Source of the DNA: Lunularia cruciata
Lineage: Eukaryota > Streptophyta > Marchantiopsida > Lunulariales > Lunulariaceae
Direction: 5' to 3'
NCBI GenBank assembly: GCA_948567375.1
Contig: OX419756.1
Span: 57,674,333-57,738,332 of the forward strand
Length of the DNA: 64,000 nucleotides
Part shown: positions 11,633 through 23,645 of the stretch, in pieces
Layout of the letters: every line of letters starts with the position of its first letter
How positions within the stretch are numbered: the stretch's first letter is position 1
The notes under the pieces: generated by a model
Databases searched by the model: none
What the model saw: only the letters and a program-made list of their open reading frames with translations
Told to the model about the DNA's origin: nothing
Program-made: the position numbers and the translations under genes

Positions 11633-12230
11633 AGGAGGTGATGAGATCTAAACTCATGTGTTCCTATCAAGCAGATGTGATGGGAAGTGGTTAAATAAGG
11701 CCACTCAATTTTTGGCTGCAATTGTTGCATTGGTAGCTCTCACAAGATCAAGCAAACTCTTGAACATCTCATGCCATGTTGAGCTACCACCATTGGCATT
11801 TTAGGATACCCAAGGTCTTTTCTACACCCATGTGACTAGCGATTACTAAGTCATGGGCTTCTTGAAGGCATTGATCACCCTTGGTTGGAACATAGATCCG
11901 ATTCTCACAAAATAGAAGGTCTTCCTTGAAGGAGGTGTTGTATTCCTTATCGTGTGTTGCAAGACAACCTTGTACCATCTAAAAGAAGTGGTCTTGTTGT
12001 AAAGTTGTTCTAAACTTGATTTGGACTTTTGAGTCAGTTGACACTATTATAATTGCTATTGTGATGAGAGGAAGAGACTTCAAATTAGTTCATCATGATA
12101 GGACATCAAGATGACATGGCATCAAGATGACATAGAACCTATCAAGTTTTTACTCAAGTTTGATTCTAAAAAGTTGTAGTTGTTCCTCCTATTGATGATG
12201 TTGACTCTTCATGTGCTCTACATATAAAGT
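11633..12230 (-). pseudogene. I0 integrase N-terminal region and RNase H linker
   Basis: It resumes the I0 integrase after the F-family LTR. The minus strand from 11784 to 11978 reads HDLVIASHMGVEKTL (the H...H half of the zinc-binding fold) with VQGCLATHDKEYN and LLFCENRIYVP upstream. The sequence runs to AAAGT (12226-12230), where solo LTR C2 interrupts it. Confidence 0.65.
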
Positions 12231-14052
12231 TGTGGTACCCACATTTTTCATTTTGGACGAGTTTTGAAGAAGAAATGCCTTGCTGAAACCAAATTGAAAC
12301 CAAATGGAGAAGAAATGAATTGAAACTTGTGTTTTGATCAGACCCAAGTAAGTCGACTTCATGTAAGAGGAAGGAGGACTTGGACTGGATCAGACCCAAA
12401 GAAGTTTACTTTGTGTCAGAGGAGGAAAAAAAACTCAGATAAGACGTCAAAGGAGGAATGGAAATTGTAGGTCAGGATTCTTGCAGGGGCTGTATCTCAA
12501 TGATAGAAGGTCCAAATCATACGTGCTATATCTCGTTGGAAGCGTCTTGTTTAGGGCTTTGCATTGTTACCCAAATCGTAGAGTTTGAATCTCTTTAGCA
12601 AAATTTACAAGCATTTGAAGTTTTGAGAGTAGGTTAGTGTCTTGGGGTCTATAGGACTTCAAACTTTGGACTTTGGGTTTACATGACTTTGGGTCTAAAG
12701 ACTTCACCTCAAGACAAGTATGATTCAACCCAAGGTAGTCGGACCTTGGAGTGCAGTGAAGGTGACTTTGAGAATCTTGCTAGAGGCATTAGAGAGAGTT
12801 AGGATAGAGAAAGAATAGATAGTTAGGATACCCATGACTTCAATTTCAGTTCTGATTGAAGATGGAATAGGAATTGAAGGAGAAGTAGCAGTAGTGAATA
12901 AACCCTAAGTGCAAGATCAAATTGTAAGTGTCTTTGGGTCAGTTACATGAGTGATTAGGGGAAAGTGTGTTGCAAATTGAAGGCGTAGATAGTGTACCCA
13001 TGCTTTCAATTACAATTCCTGATGAGGACACAATAGAATTAGTAAAAGAATTGATAGTAGTTAGACCCAAAGTAAGAGAGATAGGAGTGCAGGTGTCTTT
13101 GGATTTGACATTTGACACTTTAGAGAAGAGTCGGTTGGGAGATAGAGATTTAGAAGGCTTAACTATGATAGGAATTGTAGATCAGGAAGGAGAAGTGTTA
13201 GATTTGGTAGAGGAATTAGGAGTTGTGAAACCCGAGGATAGAGTAGTAGGAAGTGAAGTTACTTCAGGTTCGGGTTTGAAAGCCAAGGAAGAAGTAAATA
13301 TCAGATCGGATTAGTAACACATTTGAGAGGGGAAGAGGCAGATATGAAGAGGTGCATTGTCATTTTGGATCTATAGGTTTGTAGAGTTGTTAGGAAATGG
13401 TATAGTTGTTAGAACTATTGTTTGATTCACTATTTAAGAATGACATTTGCAGGAAATTGTTGTTTAGTGCTCATTATTTTTGAGTATCAACTTTGTGTTT
13501 GTAATTGTGAGTGTATGGAGAAATTTGAACTGCAAGTTAGTGTGCTTTTTGGATGTTGGATTCTGTAGCCTTGATCTTCATTTAGGGTGTTTGATCTTGA
13601 GTGAAGTGCAATCAAAGCAATACCTTGACAGATCTAAGAGGAATTGTAGTGTTGGTAGTATTTTGCAATTGTGAGTGTAGTGTGAAGTTGATGTGAAGCA
13701 ATTTTGATTGAAGAAATTGTGCCTTTAGTGGAGGAGTAGAACACAATTCTGAGGTGAAGTCATTTTGCAATGAAGTGCCATTTTTAGGAGAGCCTGAATC
13801 ATCGCAATCAAGATTGTTTGGAAAGAATTGAAGGTGTTGTGATTAAGGAGTGTTAATATGTGACAAGACTGGGAATCAATGCTTGTTACTCTCTTCTGGG
13901 TGTGGTTTCTACCTGAGAGACTAAAGAAGAACTCAAGAAGAACTACATTGTTACTGTTTGCTTTGCATTTGGACATTTTTGACTCGTATCTCTACAAGAA
14001 CAAACTTTACTTACCTAATTACCGCAAAAGTGATATTTGCCGGGTTGTCACA
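12231..14052 (+). repeat. C2: solo LTR of the C family
   Basis: It begins TGTGGTACCCACATTTTTCA and ends CCGGGTTGTCACA. AAAGT lies at both sides (12226-12230 and 14053-14057), a perfect 5-bp target duplication. It shares its structure with C1 and with C3 in opposite orientation. A 115-codon frame (12967-13314) lies in its middle. Confidence 0.9.
12967..13314 (+). CDS. Acidic reading frame inside the C-family LTR
   Basis: A 115-codon open frame, rich in E, D and V, starts at an in-frame TTG and has blocks LVKELIVV, KVREIGVQVSLDLTFDTLEKS and LTMIGI. A clear homologue of 104 codons lies in C3 (53952-54266, minus) and a decayed one in C1 (near 6680-6984). Upstream (12830-12930) a diverged copy of the same block (PMTSISVLIEDG..., EVAVVNKP) suggests an internally repeated protein. 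I do not recognise the family. It may be a U3-encoded accessory protein or the relic of a captured exon, and no function can be given. Confidence 0.4.
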   Translation: MLQIEGVDSVPMLSITIPDEDTIELVKELIVVRPKVREIGVQVSLDLTFDTLEKSRLGDRDLEGLTMIGIVDQEGEVLDLVEELGVVKPEDRVVGSEVTSGSGLKAKEEVNIRSD

Positions 14053-14057
14053 AAAGT

Positions 14058-15037
14058 CTACAACAAGGGTTTGTGATTGGTTTGCATGATAACTTGTTTC
14101 CCCAAGAGATAATACCTCCATACCTTGGTGGCATATACCATTACTAGTTGTTCTTGATCTCAAACAAATTAATTCCTTTCTTTGGTGTTTAGTCAATGAG
14201 ACACAAAGGCAATGGGATGGCAATGAGATGTAAACCATTTAGACATTCTTACTACAACATAGCTCAAATGGTAAATTCAGAAGCATCAAAATCAACCACA
14301 CAAGGTAGTTGAAGATCATATGGTTGAAGAATGGGTCTTGAAGACATCATATGTTTTAGCTTCTAGAATACTTCTTTGCACTTGGTGGTCCATTGAAAGC
14401 TTGAGATCTTCTCCAAGAGGTTAGTCCATGGTGTGGCCATATGAGCATTATAGTGGATGAATTGTTAGTAAAAAATTGTCAATCTATTAAATGCATGCAC
14501 TTTTATGGCATCCTTTGGAGTATGCCAATTAGTTATGGCCTTGATTTTCTCCTCTTCCATCTTGGTCCCCTCTGATGAGATCTTATGACCCAAGAAGGTA
14601 ACTTCCTTTTGCCAAAAGGGACACTTTGACTTCTTGCAATAAAATTTCCATTGATGTAATAGTCTTAATACTTCTTGCACATGATTTGCATGTTCTACCT
14701 CTATCTTACTACAAGTTAAAATATCATTCAAGAACACCACCACATACCAATCCAATAGCTCATCCAACACCCAATGCATGTGATTCATGAAGACTACAAG
14801 AGCATTAGTGAGCCCAAAAGGTAGAATTCTCTATTCAAAATGCTCATACCTTGTGTACAAGGTAATCTTTTGTATATTCTCCTTATCAATTGGAATATGC
14901 TAACAGCCATTTTGGATATCTAACTTGGAGAAATATTGTGCTCCATTGAATTGATCAAGCAAGTCATCAATTCAAGGCAAGGAATATGCATTCTTTATTA
15001 TTATTTTTATTGTGTCCACAGCAATCAATACAAAAAT
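14058..15037 (-). pseudogene. I0 RNase H and reverse transcriptase, C-terminal part
   Basis: On the minus strand RNase H remnants lie at about 14058-14460. RT at 14465-15037 reads LLDWYVVVFLNDILTCSK (catalytic LDD altered to LND), EVEHANHVQEVLR, CKKSKCPFW, VTFLGHKISSEG and IKAITNWHTP. The RT is interrupted at 15037 by I1, flanked by AAAAT on both sides, and its N-terminal part continues at 26321. Several stops are present. Confidence 0.75.
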
Positions 15038-15450
15038 TGTGAAAGACCAAGACCAAGGAGAGAAATAGGAGAATGGAAGCTCACATTGGGACACCTGAAT
15101 GAGAGAAAACTCTGAATGCCTAGTATGAGCTTTGGCTCTTGTATTTATATGGATCATACAAGGTTCTTGAGAAGCTTCTCAAGAAGCTTCCTTGAGCCTC
15201 TTTCTTGGAGTGCAAGCCAAGTTAATTGGGAAGCTTCTCAAGAAGCTTCCTTCTAGAAGTCGCTTACTTGGCATGCAAACTTAGCTAGTTGGAACCTTCT
15301 AGAAGCTAGTTACTTGAGGTGCAAGCTAAGCTAGCTAGGAAGCTTCCCAAGAAGCTATTCTAGATACTTCTAGAATATTCTAGGCTAATTTGTCTTATTT
15401 GCTACTTTGTTAGCCCTACTAACTTTGTCGCTAAACTCCGTATTGTTACA
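15038..15450 (-). repeat. I1 3' LTR
   Basis: On the minus strand it begins TGTAACAATACGG and ends GGTCTTTCACA. The internal side carries the polypurine tract GCGGTGGGAGAATA (complement at about 15451-15464). A TATA box TATAAATAC lies near 15144-15153 on the minus strand. A heat-shock-type TTCTAGAATATTC is at 15368-15380. Confidence 0.85.
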
Positions 15451-15464
15451 TATTCTCCCACCGC

Positions 15465-16900
15465 TAGTTGGTGACGTCCTCGTCACCAATGAGGCTTTGA
15501 ACTCCTGGATGGCCGTTTGTGCATTCTAGAGGTGAGAAAGAGGTTCCCATGTGGCATCATGAAGGAGATACCCTTTCCAAAGGACCTTGTACTCTGAGTG
15601 TTGGTGAATATGGCAATGCACAAGGATACAATAAACTTTGTACTCCTCATGATCATTGATGGGGACAAGAAGAGGGTGAAGTTGGACTTGAGAGGAAAAG
15701 GAAAAGGGTTAGGAACAAAGGGTTTCAATATTGAAACATAAAATACAGGATGGATACTTATATGATAAGGCAAGGCTAGTCAATAAGCAATAGGAGAGAT
15801 AATTTGTGTGACATCAAAGTGTCCTATCCAATTAAGGGCAAGTTTACAAACTTAGGTATCAAGGGGGAAAGGGAGGTTACTAGAGGATAGCATGAATTTA
15901 TCACCAACTTCAAAGGTGAGATCACAACAATGGTAGTATGCATATTGTTCTTGACAATATGTAGACCACAACATATTGTTTTGAGCAACAAGGAGGTGAG
16001 ATTTGGCTTGTTGGAGAGATTGGGATATAATGTTCAAGAATGTTGAAATATGAGGGACCTAAGATGGAGGGGGAGCAAGAAGAGAATCTAGAACAAGCGG
16101 ATCTTGGCCAAAATTAAGAAAGAAAAGAGAAAATCCAATACTTGCTTGGAATTATTGTAGGCAAATTCTGTAGCTGCAAGACATTCATCCCAATTGGTAT
16201 GGTGGACATTGACAAAGGCACACAACATATCTTCTAATGTATAATTTGCATGTTTGGTTTGTCCATTTGTTTGAGGATGATAGGCCGTGGACAAAGCAAG
16301 TTTGGTGCCAAGTATCTAGAAGAGTGCTTGCCAAAACTTCTCGGTAAATCAAGAATCACGATCGGAGATGAGTACATGTGGCATCCCATGATGCTTGAAG
16401 ACATTGTCAAAGTAGATTTGCACTAAGGTTGGAGCATCTACGGTATCATAGGTTGGTGCCTGGTGGATTTGCTTACTAAGCTTATCCACAAACACCACGA
16501 TTGTTGCATGTTCTTGCTTTGTCTTGGGCAAGGATGTGATGAGATCCAAGCTCACATGCTCCCATCAAGCGGATGGAATTGCAAGTAGTTGAAGGAGTCT
16601 ACTCGGCTTATGGTTGTTGGGCTTGGTGAGTTAGCAGCTCTCATATGATTGGACAAATTCTCAAACATCTTGCGTCATGTTGGGCCACCACCATCCGCGT
16701 TGGAGGGTACACAGGGTCTTGTCTACACCCATGTGACCAACTATGGGTAAATCATGGGCTTCTTGAAGGCGCACAAGTCAAAGATCACCTTTGGTTGGAA
16801 CATAGATCCGGTCCTCATGGAATAGAAGGCCCTCCTTGATGGAGAAGGTGTTGTTCTACTTGTCGCATGCTGTAAGGCAACCATGTACCATTTGGAAGAA
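15465..16900 (-). pseudogene. I1 integrase and chromodomain
   Basis: On the minus strand: core motifs LPKTKQEHATIVVFVDKLSK and MPHVLISDRDS (16349-16555), TAYHPQTNGQTKHAN (16250-16294, where the catalytic E of the usual TERAN block reads K), and C-terminal LTFEVGDKFMLSS. A chromodomain at about 15490-15650 shows EEYKVYCIL, EYKVLWKGY and DATWEPLSHL followed by a stop. Chromodomains of this type bind methylated histone H3 and steer integration to heterochromatin. The lost glutamate and stops make this copy inactive. Confidence 0.8.
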
Positions 16901-18400
16901 GAGGTCTTGTTGTAGAGCTAATTGAAACTCATTTGGACCTTGGAGTCAATTGACACCATTGTAATTGCCGTTGTGATGAGAGGAAGAGACTTCAAATCAA
17001 GTTGTCATAATAAAGCATCATAGATGATGTAGAACCAACATGGTTTGTACTCAAGTTTGATGTCAAAAAATTGGAGTTGTTCCTCCAATTGATGATATCA
17101 ATTCTTCATGTGTTTCAAGTGTAAGGTCTGCAACAATGGTTTGTGATTAGTTTGCATGATCACTTATTTCCCCAAGAGGTAATGCATCCATACCTTGGTA
17201 GCATATACCATTGCAAGTTGTTCTCAATCTCAAGTTGAGTAGTTTCTTTCAGCCATATTGAGTCGGCAAGACACAAAGGCAATGGGATGTAGTCCATCTA
17301 GGAATTCTTTTTGCAACACGGATCCAATTGCAAAATTAGAAGCATCAAAATCAACCACATCGGGTAGTTGAGGATCATACAATTGAAGAATGGGCCTTGA
17401 AGACACCATATGCTTCAACTTCTAGAATGCTTCTTTGCACTTGGTGGTCCACTGGAAGCTTGAGTGCTTCCCCAAGAGGTCAATCAATGGTGTAGCCACA
17501 TGAACCTAATAATGGATGAACCATCCGTAAAAATTGGCCAGTCCATTAAATGCCCATACTTCTATAACATCTTTTGGAGTAGGCTAATCAATAATGGCCT
17601 TGATTTTCTTCTCTTCCATCTTGATCCCCTCTGATGAGATCTTGTGCTCCAAGAAGGTAACTTCCTTTTGCTAAAAGGCACACTTTGACTTCTTGCAATA
17701 AAATTTCCATTGTCTTAGTTGTCTTAGGACTTCTTGCACATGATTAACATGTTCTGCCTCTATCTTGCTATAGATTAAGATATCATCCAAGAACACCACC
17801 ACGTACCAATTCAATAATCCATCCAACACTCGATGCATCTGATCCATGAAGACTATGGGAGCATTAGTGAGCCCAAAAGGTAGAACTCTCCACTCAAAAT
17901 ACCCATACCTTGTGCAAAAGGCCATCTTTTGCACATCCTCCCTATCAATGGGGATTTTCCAAAAGCTGTTGTGAAGATCCATCTTGGAAAAGTATTGTGC
18001 TCTACTCAATTGCTCCAAGCAAGTTATCAATCCGAGGCAAGGAATATGCATTCTTCACTATTTGCTTATTGAGCCCATGAGAATCAATACAGAAACAAAG
18101 TCTTCCATCCTTCTTTGGAACAAATAATACAAATGCTCCCAAGGAGAGGTATTGTGTCATATGAAGTCCTTCTCTTACAACTATGTAAGTGTTGTTTGCA
18201 ACTCCTCCAACACCTTTGGTGAGATCCAATAGATTGGTCTTCTCACTAGAGTACTCCTTGGCAACAACTCAATCTTGAAGAGCATACCATGATCGGAGGG
18301 TAATCCCTTTGGAAAATCATCTAGAAACACGTCCGCAAACTCCTGAACTATCCAATCAACCATTGCTTGATGAGGCTCTTGGCTCTCCTCAGATTGTCCT
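16901..18400 (-). pseudogene. I1 reverse transcriptase and RNase H
   Basis: RT (17671-18300, minus) shows [45 protein letters not shown] and the intact palm [13 protein letters not shown]. RNase H (about 17100-17520) shows VVDFDASNFAIGSVLQ and NMAERNYS. The domain order matches I2. Frameshifts near 18051 and stops interrupt it. The palm motif itself is still legible. Confidence 0.8.
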
Positions 18401-18625
18401 TGTGCAATTAGCTTGATCCACATTGCAAAAATAGACTTATCTTCCTCCAAAGCTTGCTTTATGGCTATTTCACTAACAAACTTCCCATCTAGGGGCTCAT
18501 CTCTCTTCAAAGCTTGTTCTATAGTTGACTTCTTGGCAAACTTCCCATCTTGGGGCTCCTCTCTCTTCAAGGCATGCTCTATGGCTACCTTCTCAAGAAA
18601 CTTTCCATCCTAGGGCTGACTATTC
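18401..18625 (-). repeat. 60-bp coding minisatellite in the I1 Pol spacer
   Basis: Between protease and RT, the minus strand repeats a 20-residue unit ending DGKF (for example KREEPQDGKFAKKSTIEQAL, then KRDEPLDGKFVSEIAIKQAL). I count about three units. The same unit recurs in I2 (23480-23640), while I0 keeps about one (27085-27130). The array therefore varies in length between copies. Confidence 0.7.
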
Positions 18626-20050
18626 TTAGGTGTCTTACTCGGAGGTGCCAAACAACCTAATCGGAAATTCCTACCTTGGTGTTGTACTTGGAATTTGTCA
18701 TCAAGTCCAATCAAATTGAACCTTATGATGTTCAAGTTAAGGTAGTCCTAAAATGACATCATAGTGTAGAGGTGCCACTATAAACCTCATACACTCCAAA
18801 TACTCTTTCCCAATCTTAAAAGTAATAGGATGTGAGGTATAGAATGCATAACCCTTTCTACCATCCGCTATCATCAATCTACTTCCAATCATTGGCTTGA
18901 TAGGAATACCAAATTCCTTTGCTACTTGCATAAACATACAATTCTCTAAACTTCCAAATCAACCAAAATCCTACAACCTTGATTAGATATCATACCTTAC
19001 AAGTGAAGCAAACTTGCATAGGTCAAGCATTCAATCCCATTGGAACTAATCAAGCTCCTAGTATGCAGCTTGAAATCTCCTATTAGGATTCCTTGTTTCC
19101 CTGATCATCCTATTCCACAAATTCCATCTGTGCAACTTCTTGAGGTCGTCCGTTCTTGAGTGGACATTAAGCAATGCAATGTCTAACTTGGCAATAATAA
19201 AAACAAACTCTATTTTGTTGCAATCTTTCTCTATTCATTTTACCAAGTGGTCTCCGTTGGATAACATCAATCTCCATTGGTGTTGATCTTCTACTTGTGC
19301 ATAGTATACTAGTAAGCTTTGTGTAGGTTGAGGTCAAGACCAAGTTGTTGCAACCAAGGAATCAAATGCTCAGCCAATTGCATGGCTTCTTTTAATTTTT
19401 GTGGTTCCCGTATGGTCACCTCCAATTTGGTTCATGACTTCAATCCCCACACAAATTGATCCAGAATTTCACTTTCTTGTATATCTAGAATTTGCATGAT
19501 GATGGTATGAAATTGTGTGATGTAGCTCCTTATTGAGCCAATCAGCTTCAACTCCGCTAATTTATCTCATGTGGCTTGAGTGGCATTTATAGTTTGAAAT
19601 CAACCAAGTATTGCATCCTTGAATTCTACCCATGTCAAAATTGGTGCAACAATCTGTCATTTAGCTCACTCTACTTGGAATCGCCACCAAAGTTTTGCCA
19701 CACAATCCAATAAGCTAGAAGCCAAGAGAATCTATTTTTGTTCATCTTGAAGATTGGTGGCTTCAAAGTAACGTTCACAGTCAAACAAGAAATTCTTCAT
19801 AGTGCTTGGAAGATTCTTTCCTTCAAACACCTTGGGTTTTGGAAATTGAATGCAATCTTCTCCATCTCAAATTGGTGCTCTCTCTATATGTTCTCGTAGT
19901 TGCTGGTCTTGTTCATCCAACAATCAAGTAAGGTGTTCAATTTGTTACTGCATTGGAAGGATAATTTCCGGTATAGCCGCCACAACTACTACTCTATCCC
20001 ACTACTCCCATTTTATCTAATTGATTAACACATAGATGCAATACGTCCAT
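18626..20050 (-). pseudogene. gag: I1 protease, zinc knuckle and gag
   Basis: Protease sequence (18737-19000, minus) shows LGIP-like KEFGIPIKPMIGSRLMIADGRKG and closes with PLHYDVILGLP. A CCHC knuckle relic lies at about 19150-19230 and the Gag capsid at about 19250-20030, full of stops. The region matches I2 piece by piece. It is cut at TCCAT (20046-20050) by I2, and the rest of the leader resumes at 25694. Confidence 0.7.
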
Positions 20051-20473
20051 TGTAAAAGACCAAAACCAAGGAGAGAAATAGGAGAATGGAAACTCACATT
20101 GGGACACTTGAATGAGGGAAAACTCCGAGTGCCTAGCATGAGCTTCGGCCTTGGTATTTATAGGTAGAATACAAGACTCTTGAAGCTTCTCAAGAAGCTT
20201 CCTTGAGCCGCTTTCTTGGAGTGCAAGCCAAGTTAATTAGGAAGCTTCTCAAGAAGCTTCCTTCTAGAAGCCGCCTACTTGGCGTGCAAGCTAAGCTAGT
20301 TAGAAGCTTCTAGAAGCTTCCTTCTAGAAACTACCTGCTTAGGGCGTAAGTTAACTAGTTGGGAAGCTTCCCAAGAAGCTTCTTAGATGCTTCTAGAATA
20401 TTCTAGGCTATTTTGTCTTATTCTCTACTTTGTAAGCCTGACTTACTTTGTCTCTAAACTCCATATTGTTACA
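20051..20473 (-). repeat. I2 3' LTR
   Basis: On the minus strand it begins TGTAACAATATGGAG and ends TTTGGTCTTTTACA. It contains repeated GAAGCTTC palindromes. Heat-shock-type motifs lie at 20303-20320 and 20391-20403, and TATAAATACC at about 20152-20161. Confidence 0.9.
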
Positions 20474-21870
20474 TATTCCCATGCCGCTAGTTGGTGACAT
20501 CCTCGTTGCAAGTAAAGCTTTGAAGTCCTTGATGGCCATCTGTGCATTTCGGAGGTGAGAAAGAGGTTCCCATGTGGCATCATGAAGGGAATACCCTTTC
20601 CAAAGGAACTTGTACTCCATATGTTGGCGACAGCCTCGTTGAATATGGCGACACGCAAGGATATGATCAACTTCGTACTCCTCATGATCATTGATAGGGA
20701 TAGGAAGAGGGGGAGGTTGGACTCAAGAGGAAAAGGAAGAAGGGTTAGGAACAAAGGGTTTTAACTTGGAAACATGAAAGACAAGATGGATACGCATGTG
20801 ACAAGGTAAGGCAAGTCGATAAGCAACAAGAGAGATAATGTGGGTGATATCAAAGGGTCCTATCCAATTAGGAGCAAGTTTACAAACTTGGGTATCAAGT
20901 GGGAGAGGGAGGTTACTAGAGGATAGCATGACTTTATCACCAACTTCAAAGGTGAGATCACAACGATGATGGTCCGCATATTGTTTTTGGCGATTCTGAG
21001 CAACAAGGAGGTGAGATTTGGCTTGTTGGAGAGATTGGGATATAGTGGTCAAGAATGTAGAAGTATGAGGAACCTGAGAGGGAGGGGGAGCAAGAAGAGA
21101 ATCTAGAACAAGCGGATCTTGGCCAAAATTGAGAAAGAAGGGAGAAAATCCGGTGCTTGCCTATTTGGAATTGTTGTAGGCAAATTCGACAGCTGCAAGA
21201 CATTCATCCCAGTTGGTATGGTGGACATTGACAAAGGCTCGCAACATATCCTCCAATGTACAATTGGCGCGTTTGGTTTGTCCATCAGTTTGAGGATGAT
21301 AGGCCGTGGATAAAGCAAGCTTGGTGCCGAGTATCTAGAAGAGTGCTTGCCAAAACTTCCCGGTAAATCAAGGATCTCGGTCGAAGATGAGTACACGTGG
21401 CATCTCATGATGCTTGAAGACATTGTCAAAGTCAATTTGCACTAAGGTTGGAGCATCCACGGTATCACAGGTTGGTGCCAAGTGGATTTGCTTACTAAGC
21501 TTATCCACAAACACCACAATTGCGGTGTGTCCTTGTTTTGTTTATGCCAAGGATGTGATGAGATCCAAGCTCACATGCTCCCAATGAGCGGATGGAATGG
21601 CGAGTAGTTGAAGGAGTCCACTCGGCTTTTGGTTGCTGGCCTTGTTCCGTTGGCAACTTTCACATGATCAAACAAAGTCTCGAACATCTCGTGTCATGTT
21701 GGGCCACCACCATTGGCGTTGGAGGGTGCCGAAGGTCTTGTCCACTCCCATGTGACCAGCTATTGGTAAATCATGGGCTTCTTGAAGGCACACAAGTCAA
21801 AGATCACCTTTGGCTGGAACATAGATCTGGTCTGCATGGAATAAAAGGCCTTTCTTGAAAGAGAAGGTGT
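20474..21870 (-). pseudogene. I2 integrase with C-terminal chromodomain
   Basis: The minus strand shows the core (21100-21560) in broken frames and the C-terminal domain intact at 20723-21052: LTFEVGDKVMLSS, KLAPNWIGPFDI and HLVFHVSKLKPF. The chromodomain (about 20500-20690) has HEEYEVDHIL, EYKFLWKGYSLHDATWEPLSHL and NAQMAIKDF, with the aromatic positions that cage methyl-lysine. The reading frame then runs into the 3' LTR. Frameshifts at about 20754 and 21050-21110 break the protein. Confidence 0.85.
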
Positions 21871-22672
21871 TGTACTCCTTGTCACGTGCTATCAGATGAC
21901 CATGTACCATTTGGAAGAAGAGATCTTGTTGTAGAGCTGATTGAAACTCATTATGGACCTTAGGGTCAATGGACACCGTTGTAATTGCCGCCGTGATGAG
22001 AGGAAGATCCTTCAAATCAGGTCATTGTGATAGAGCATCGGGGATGACATGGAACCGACCTGGTTTGTACTCAAGTTTGATGTCAAAAAATTGGAGTTGC
22101 TCTTCCCATCGATGATGCTAACTCTTCATGTGCTCCAAGTGTAAGGTTTGCAACAATGGTTTGTGATCAGTTTGCATGATCACTTGTTTCCCCAAGAGAT
22201 AATGCCTCCATACCTTGGTGGCATATACCATTGCAAGTTGTTCCAAATCTTGAGCAGAGTAATTTCTTTCAGCTGTATTTAGTAGGTGAGACACAAAGGC
22301 AATAGGATGTAGTCCATCTGGAAATTCTTGTTGCAACACAGCTCCAATTGCAAAGTTAGAAGCATCAAAATCAACCACACAAGGTAGTTGAGGATCATAT
22401 GGTTGAAGAATAGGTCTTGAAGACACCATATGCTTTAACCTTTGGAATGCTTCTTCATGCTTGGTGGTCCACTGGAAGATCGAGTTTTTTCCCAAGAGGT
22501 CAATCAATGGTGCAGCCACGTGAGCATAATAGTGGATGAGCCGTTGGTAAAAACTGGCCAATCCATTGAATGCTCGTACTTCTATAGCATCCTTTGGGGT
22601 AGTCCAATCAGTAATGGCCTTGATCTTCTCTTCTTCCATCTTGATCCCCTCTGATGAGATCTTATGACCCAA
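21871..22672 (-). pseudogene. I2 RNase H and linker to integrase
   Basis: A 184-codon open frame (22118-22672, minus) gives the RT-RNase H tether (GHKISSEGIKMEEEKIKAI, FNGLASFYQRLI) and RNase H with VVDFDASNFAIGAVLQ, NYSAQDLEQLAMVYATKVWRHYL and QTDHKPLLQTL. The catalytic D and the TDH are present, and the usual EREAL-type glutamate lies in DLEQL. The linker at 21871-22015 is partly open. RNase H removes RNA from the RNA-DNA hybrid. Confidence 0.85.
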
Positions 22673-23398
22673 GAAGGTAACCTCCTTCTGCCAAAAAGCA
22701 CACTTTGACTTCTTGCAGTAAAATTTCCACTATCATAGTCGTCTTAGGACTTCTCGCACATGATTCCTGTGTTCTGCCTCTGTCCTACTATAGATTAAGA
22801 TATCATCTAAGAACACTACCACGGACTGATCCAATAGTCCCTCCAACACCCGATACATCTGATCCATGAAGACTGCTGGAGCATTAGTGAGTTCAAATGA
22901 TAGAACTCTCCACTCAAAATGTCCATACCTTGTGCAAAAGGCAGTCTTTTGCACGTCCTCTCCTTCAATAGGAATTTGCCAACAGCCGCTACGAAGATCT
23001 AGCTTGGAAAAGTAGCGTGCTCCACTTAATTGGTCAAGCAGGTTGTTGATCCGAGGCAAGGGATATGCATTCTTCACGGGTTGCTTATTAAGCCCACGGT
23101 AATCAATACAGAAATGAAGTCCTCCATCCTTCTTTGGAACAAATAGTACCGGTGCTCCCCACGGAGAGGTACTATGTGGTATGAAATCCTTCTCCAACAA
23201 CTCTATAAGTGTTGTTCGCAACTCCTCCAACTCCTTTGGTGAGAGCCGATAGATTGGTCTACTCACTAGAGTACTCCCTGGCAATAACTCAATCTTGAAG
23301 GGCATGCCTCGATCAGAGTGTACTCTCTTTGGCAGATCATCCGGAAACACATCTGCAAACTCTTGAACTATCCAATCAACCATTGCTTGATGTGGCAC
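22673..23398 (-). pseudogene. I2 reverse transcriptase
   Basis: A 221-codon open frame (22733-23398, minus) carries [71 protein letters not shown] and the intact catalytic [14 protein letters not shown] stop just after 22733 separates it from RNase H. It is the most intact RT of the I family here and could be only a few changes from coding. Confidence 0.88.
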
Positions 23399-23479
23399 TT
23401 GGCCCTCCTCAGATTGTTCTTATGCAATCGGCTTGATCCACACCGCAAATACAGACTTATCTTCCTCCAAAGCTTGCTC

Positions 23480-23645
23480 TATGGTTGCTTCATTAACAAA
23501 CTTCCCTTCTAGGGACTGATCTCTCTTCCAAGCTTGCTCCATGGTTGCCTTCTTGGCAAACTTCCCATCTTGGGACTCATCTCCCTTCTAGATTTGCTCT
23601 ATGGCTACCTTCTCAACAAACTTCCCATCTTGGGACTGACTATTC
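23480..23645 (-). repeat. 60-bp coding minisatellite in I2
   Basis: Three units of about 60 bases, each containing AAACTTCCCATCT or a close variant, encode the DGKF-type 20-residue repeat on the minus strand between protease and RT. They correspond to the array at 18401-18625 in I1. Confidence 0.7.
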
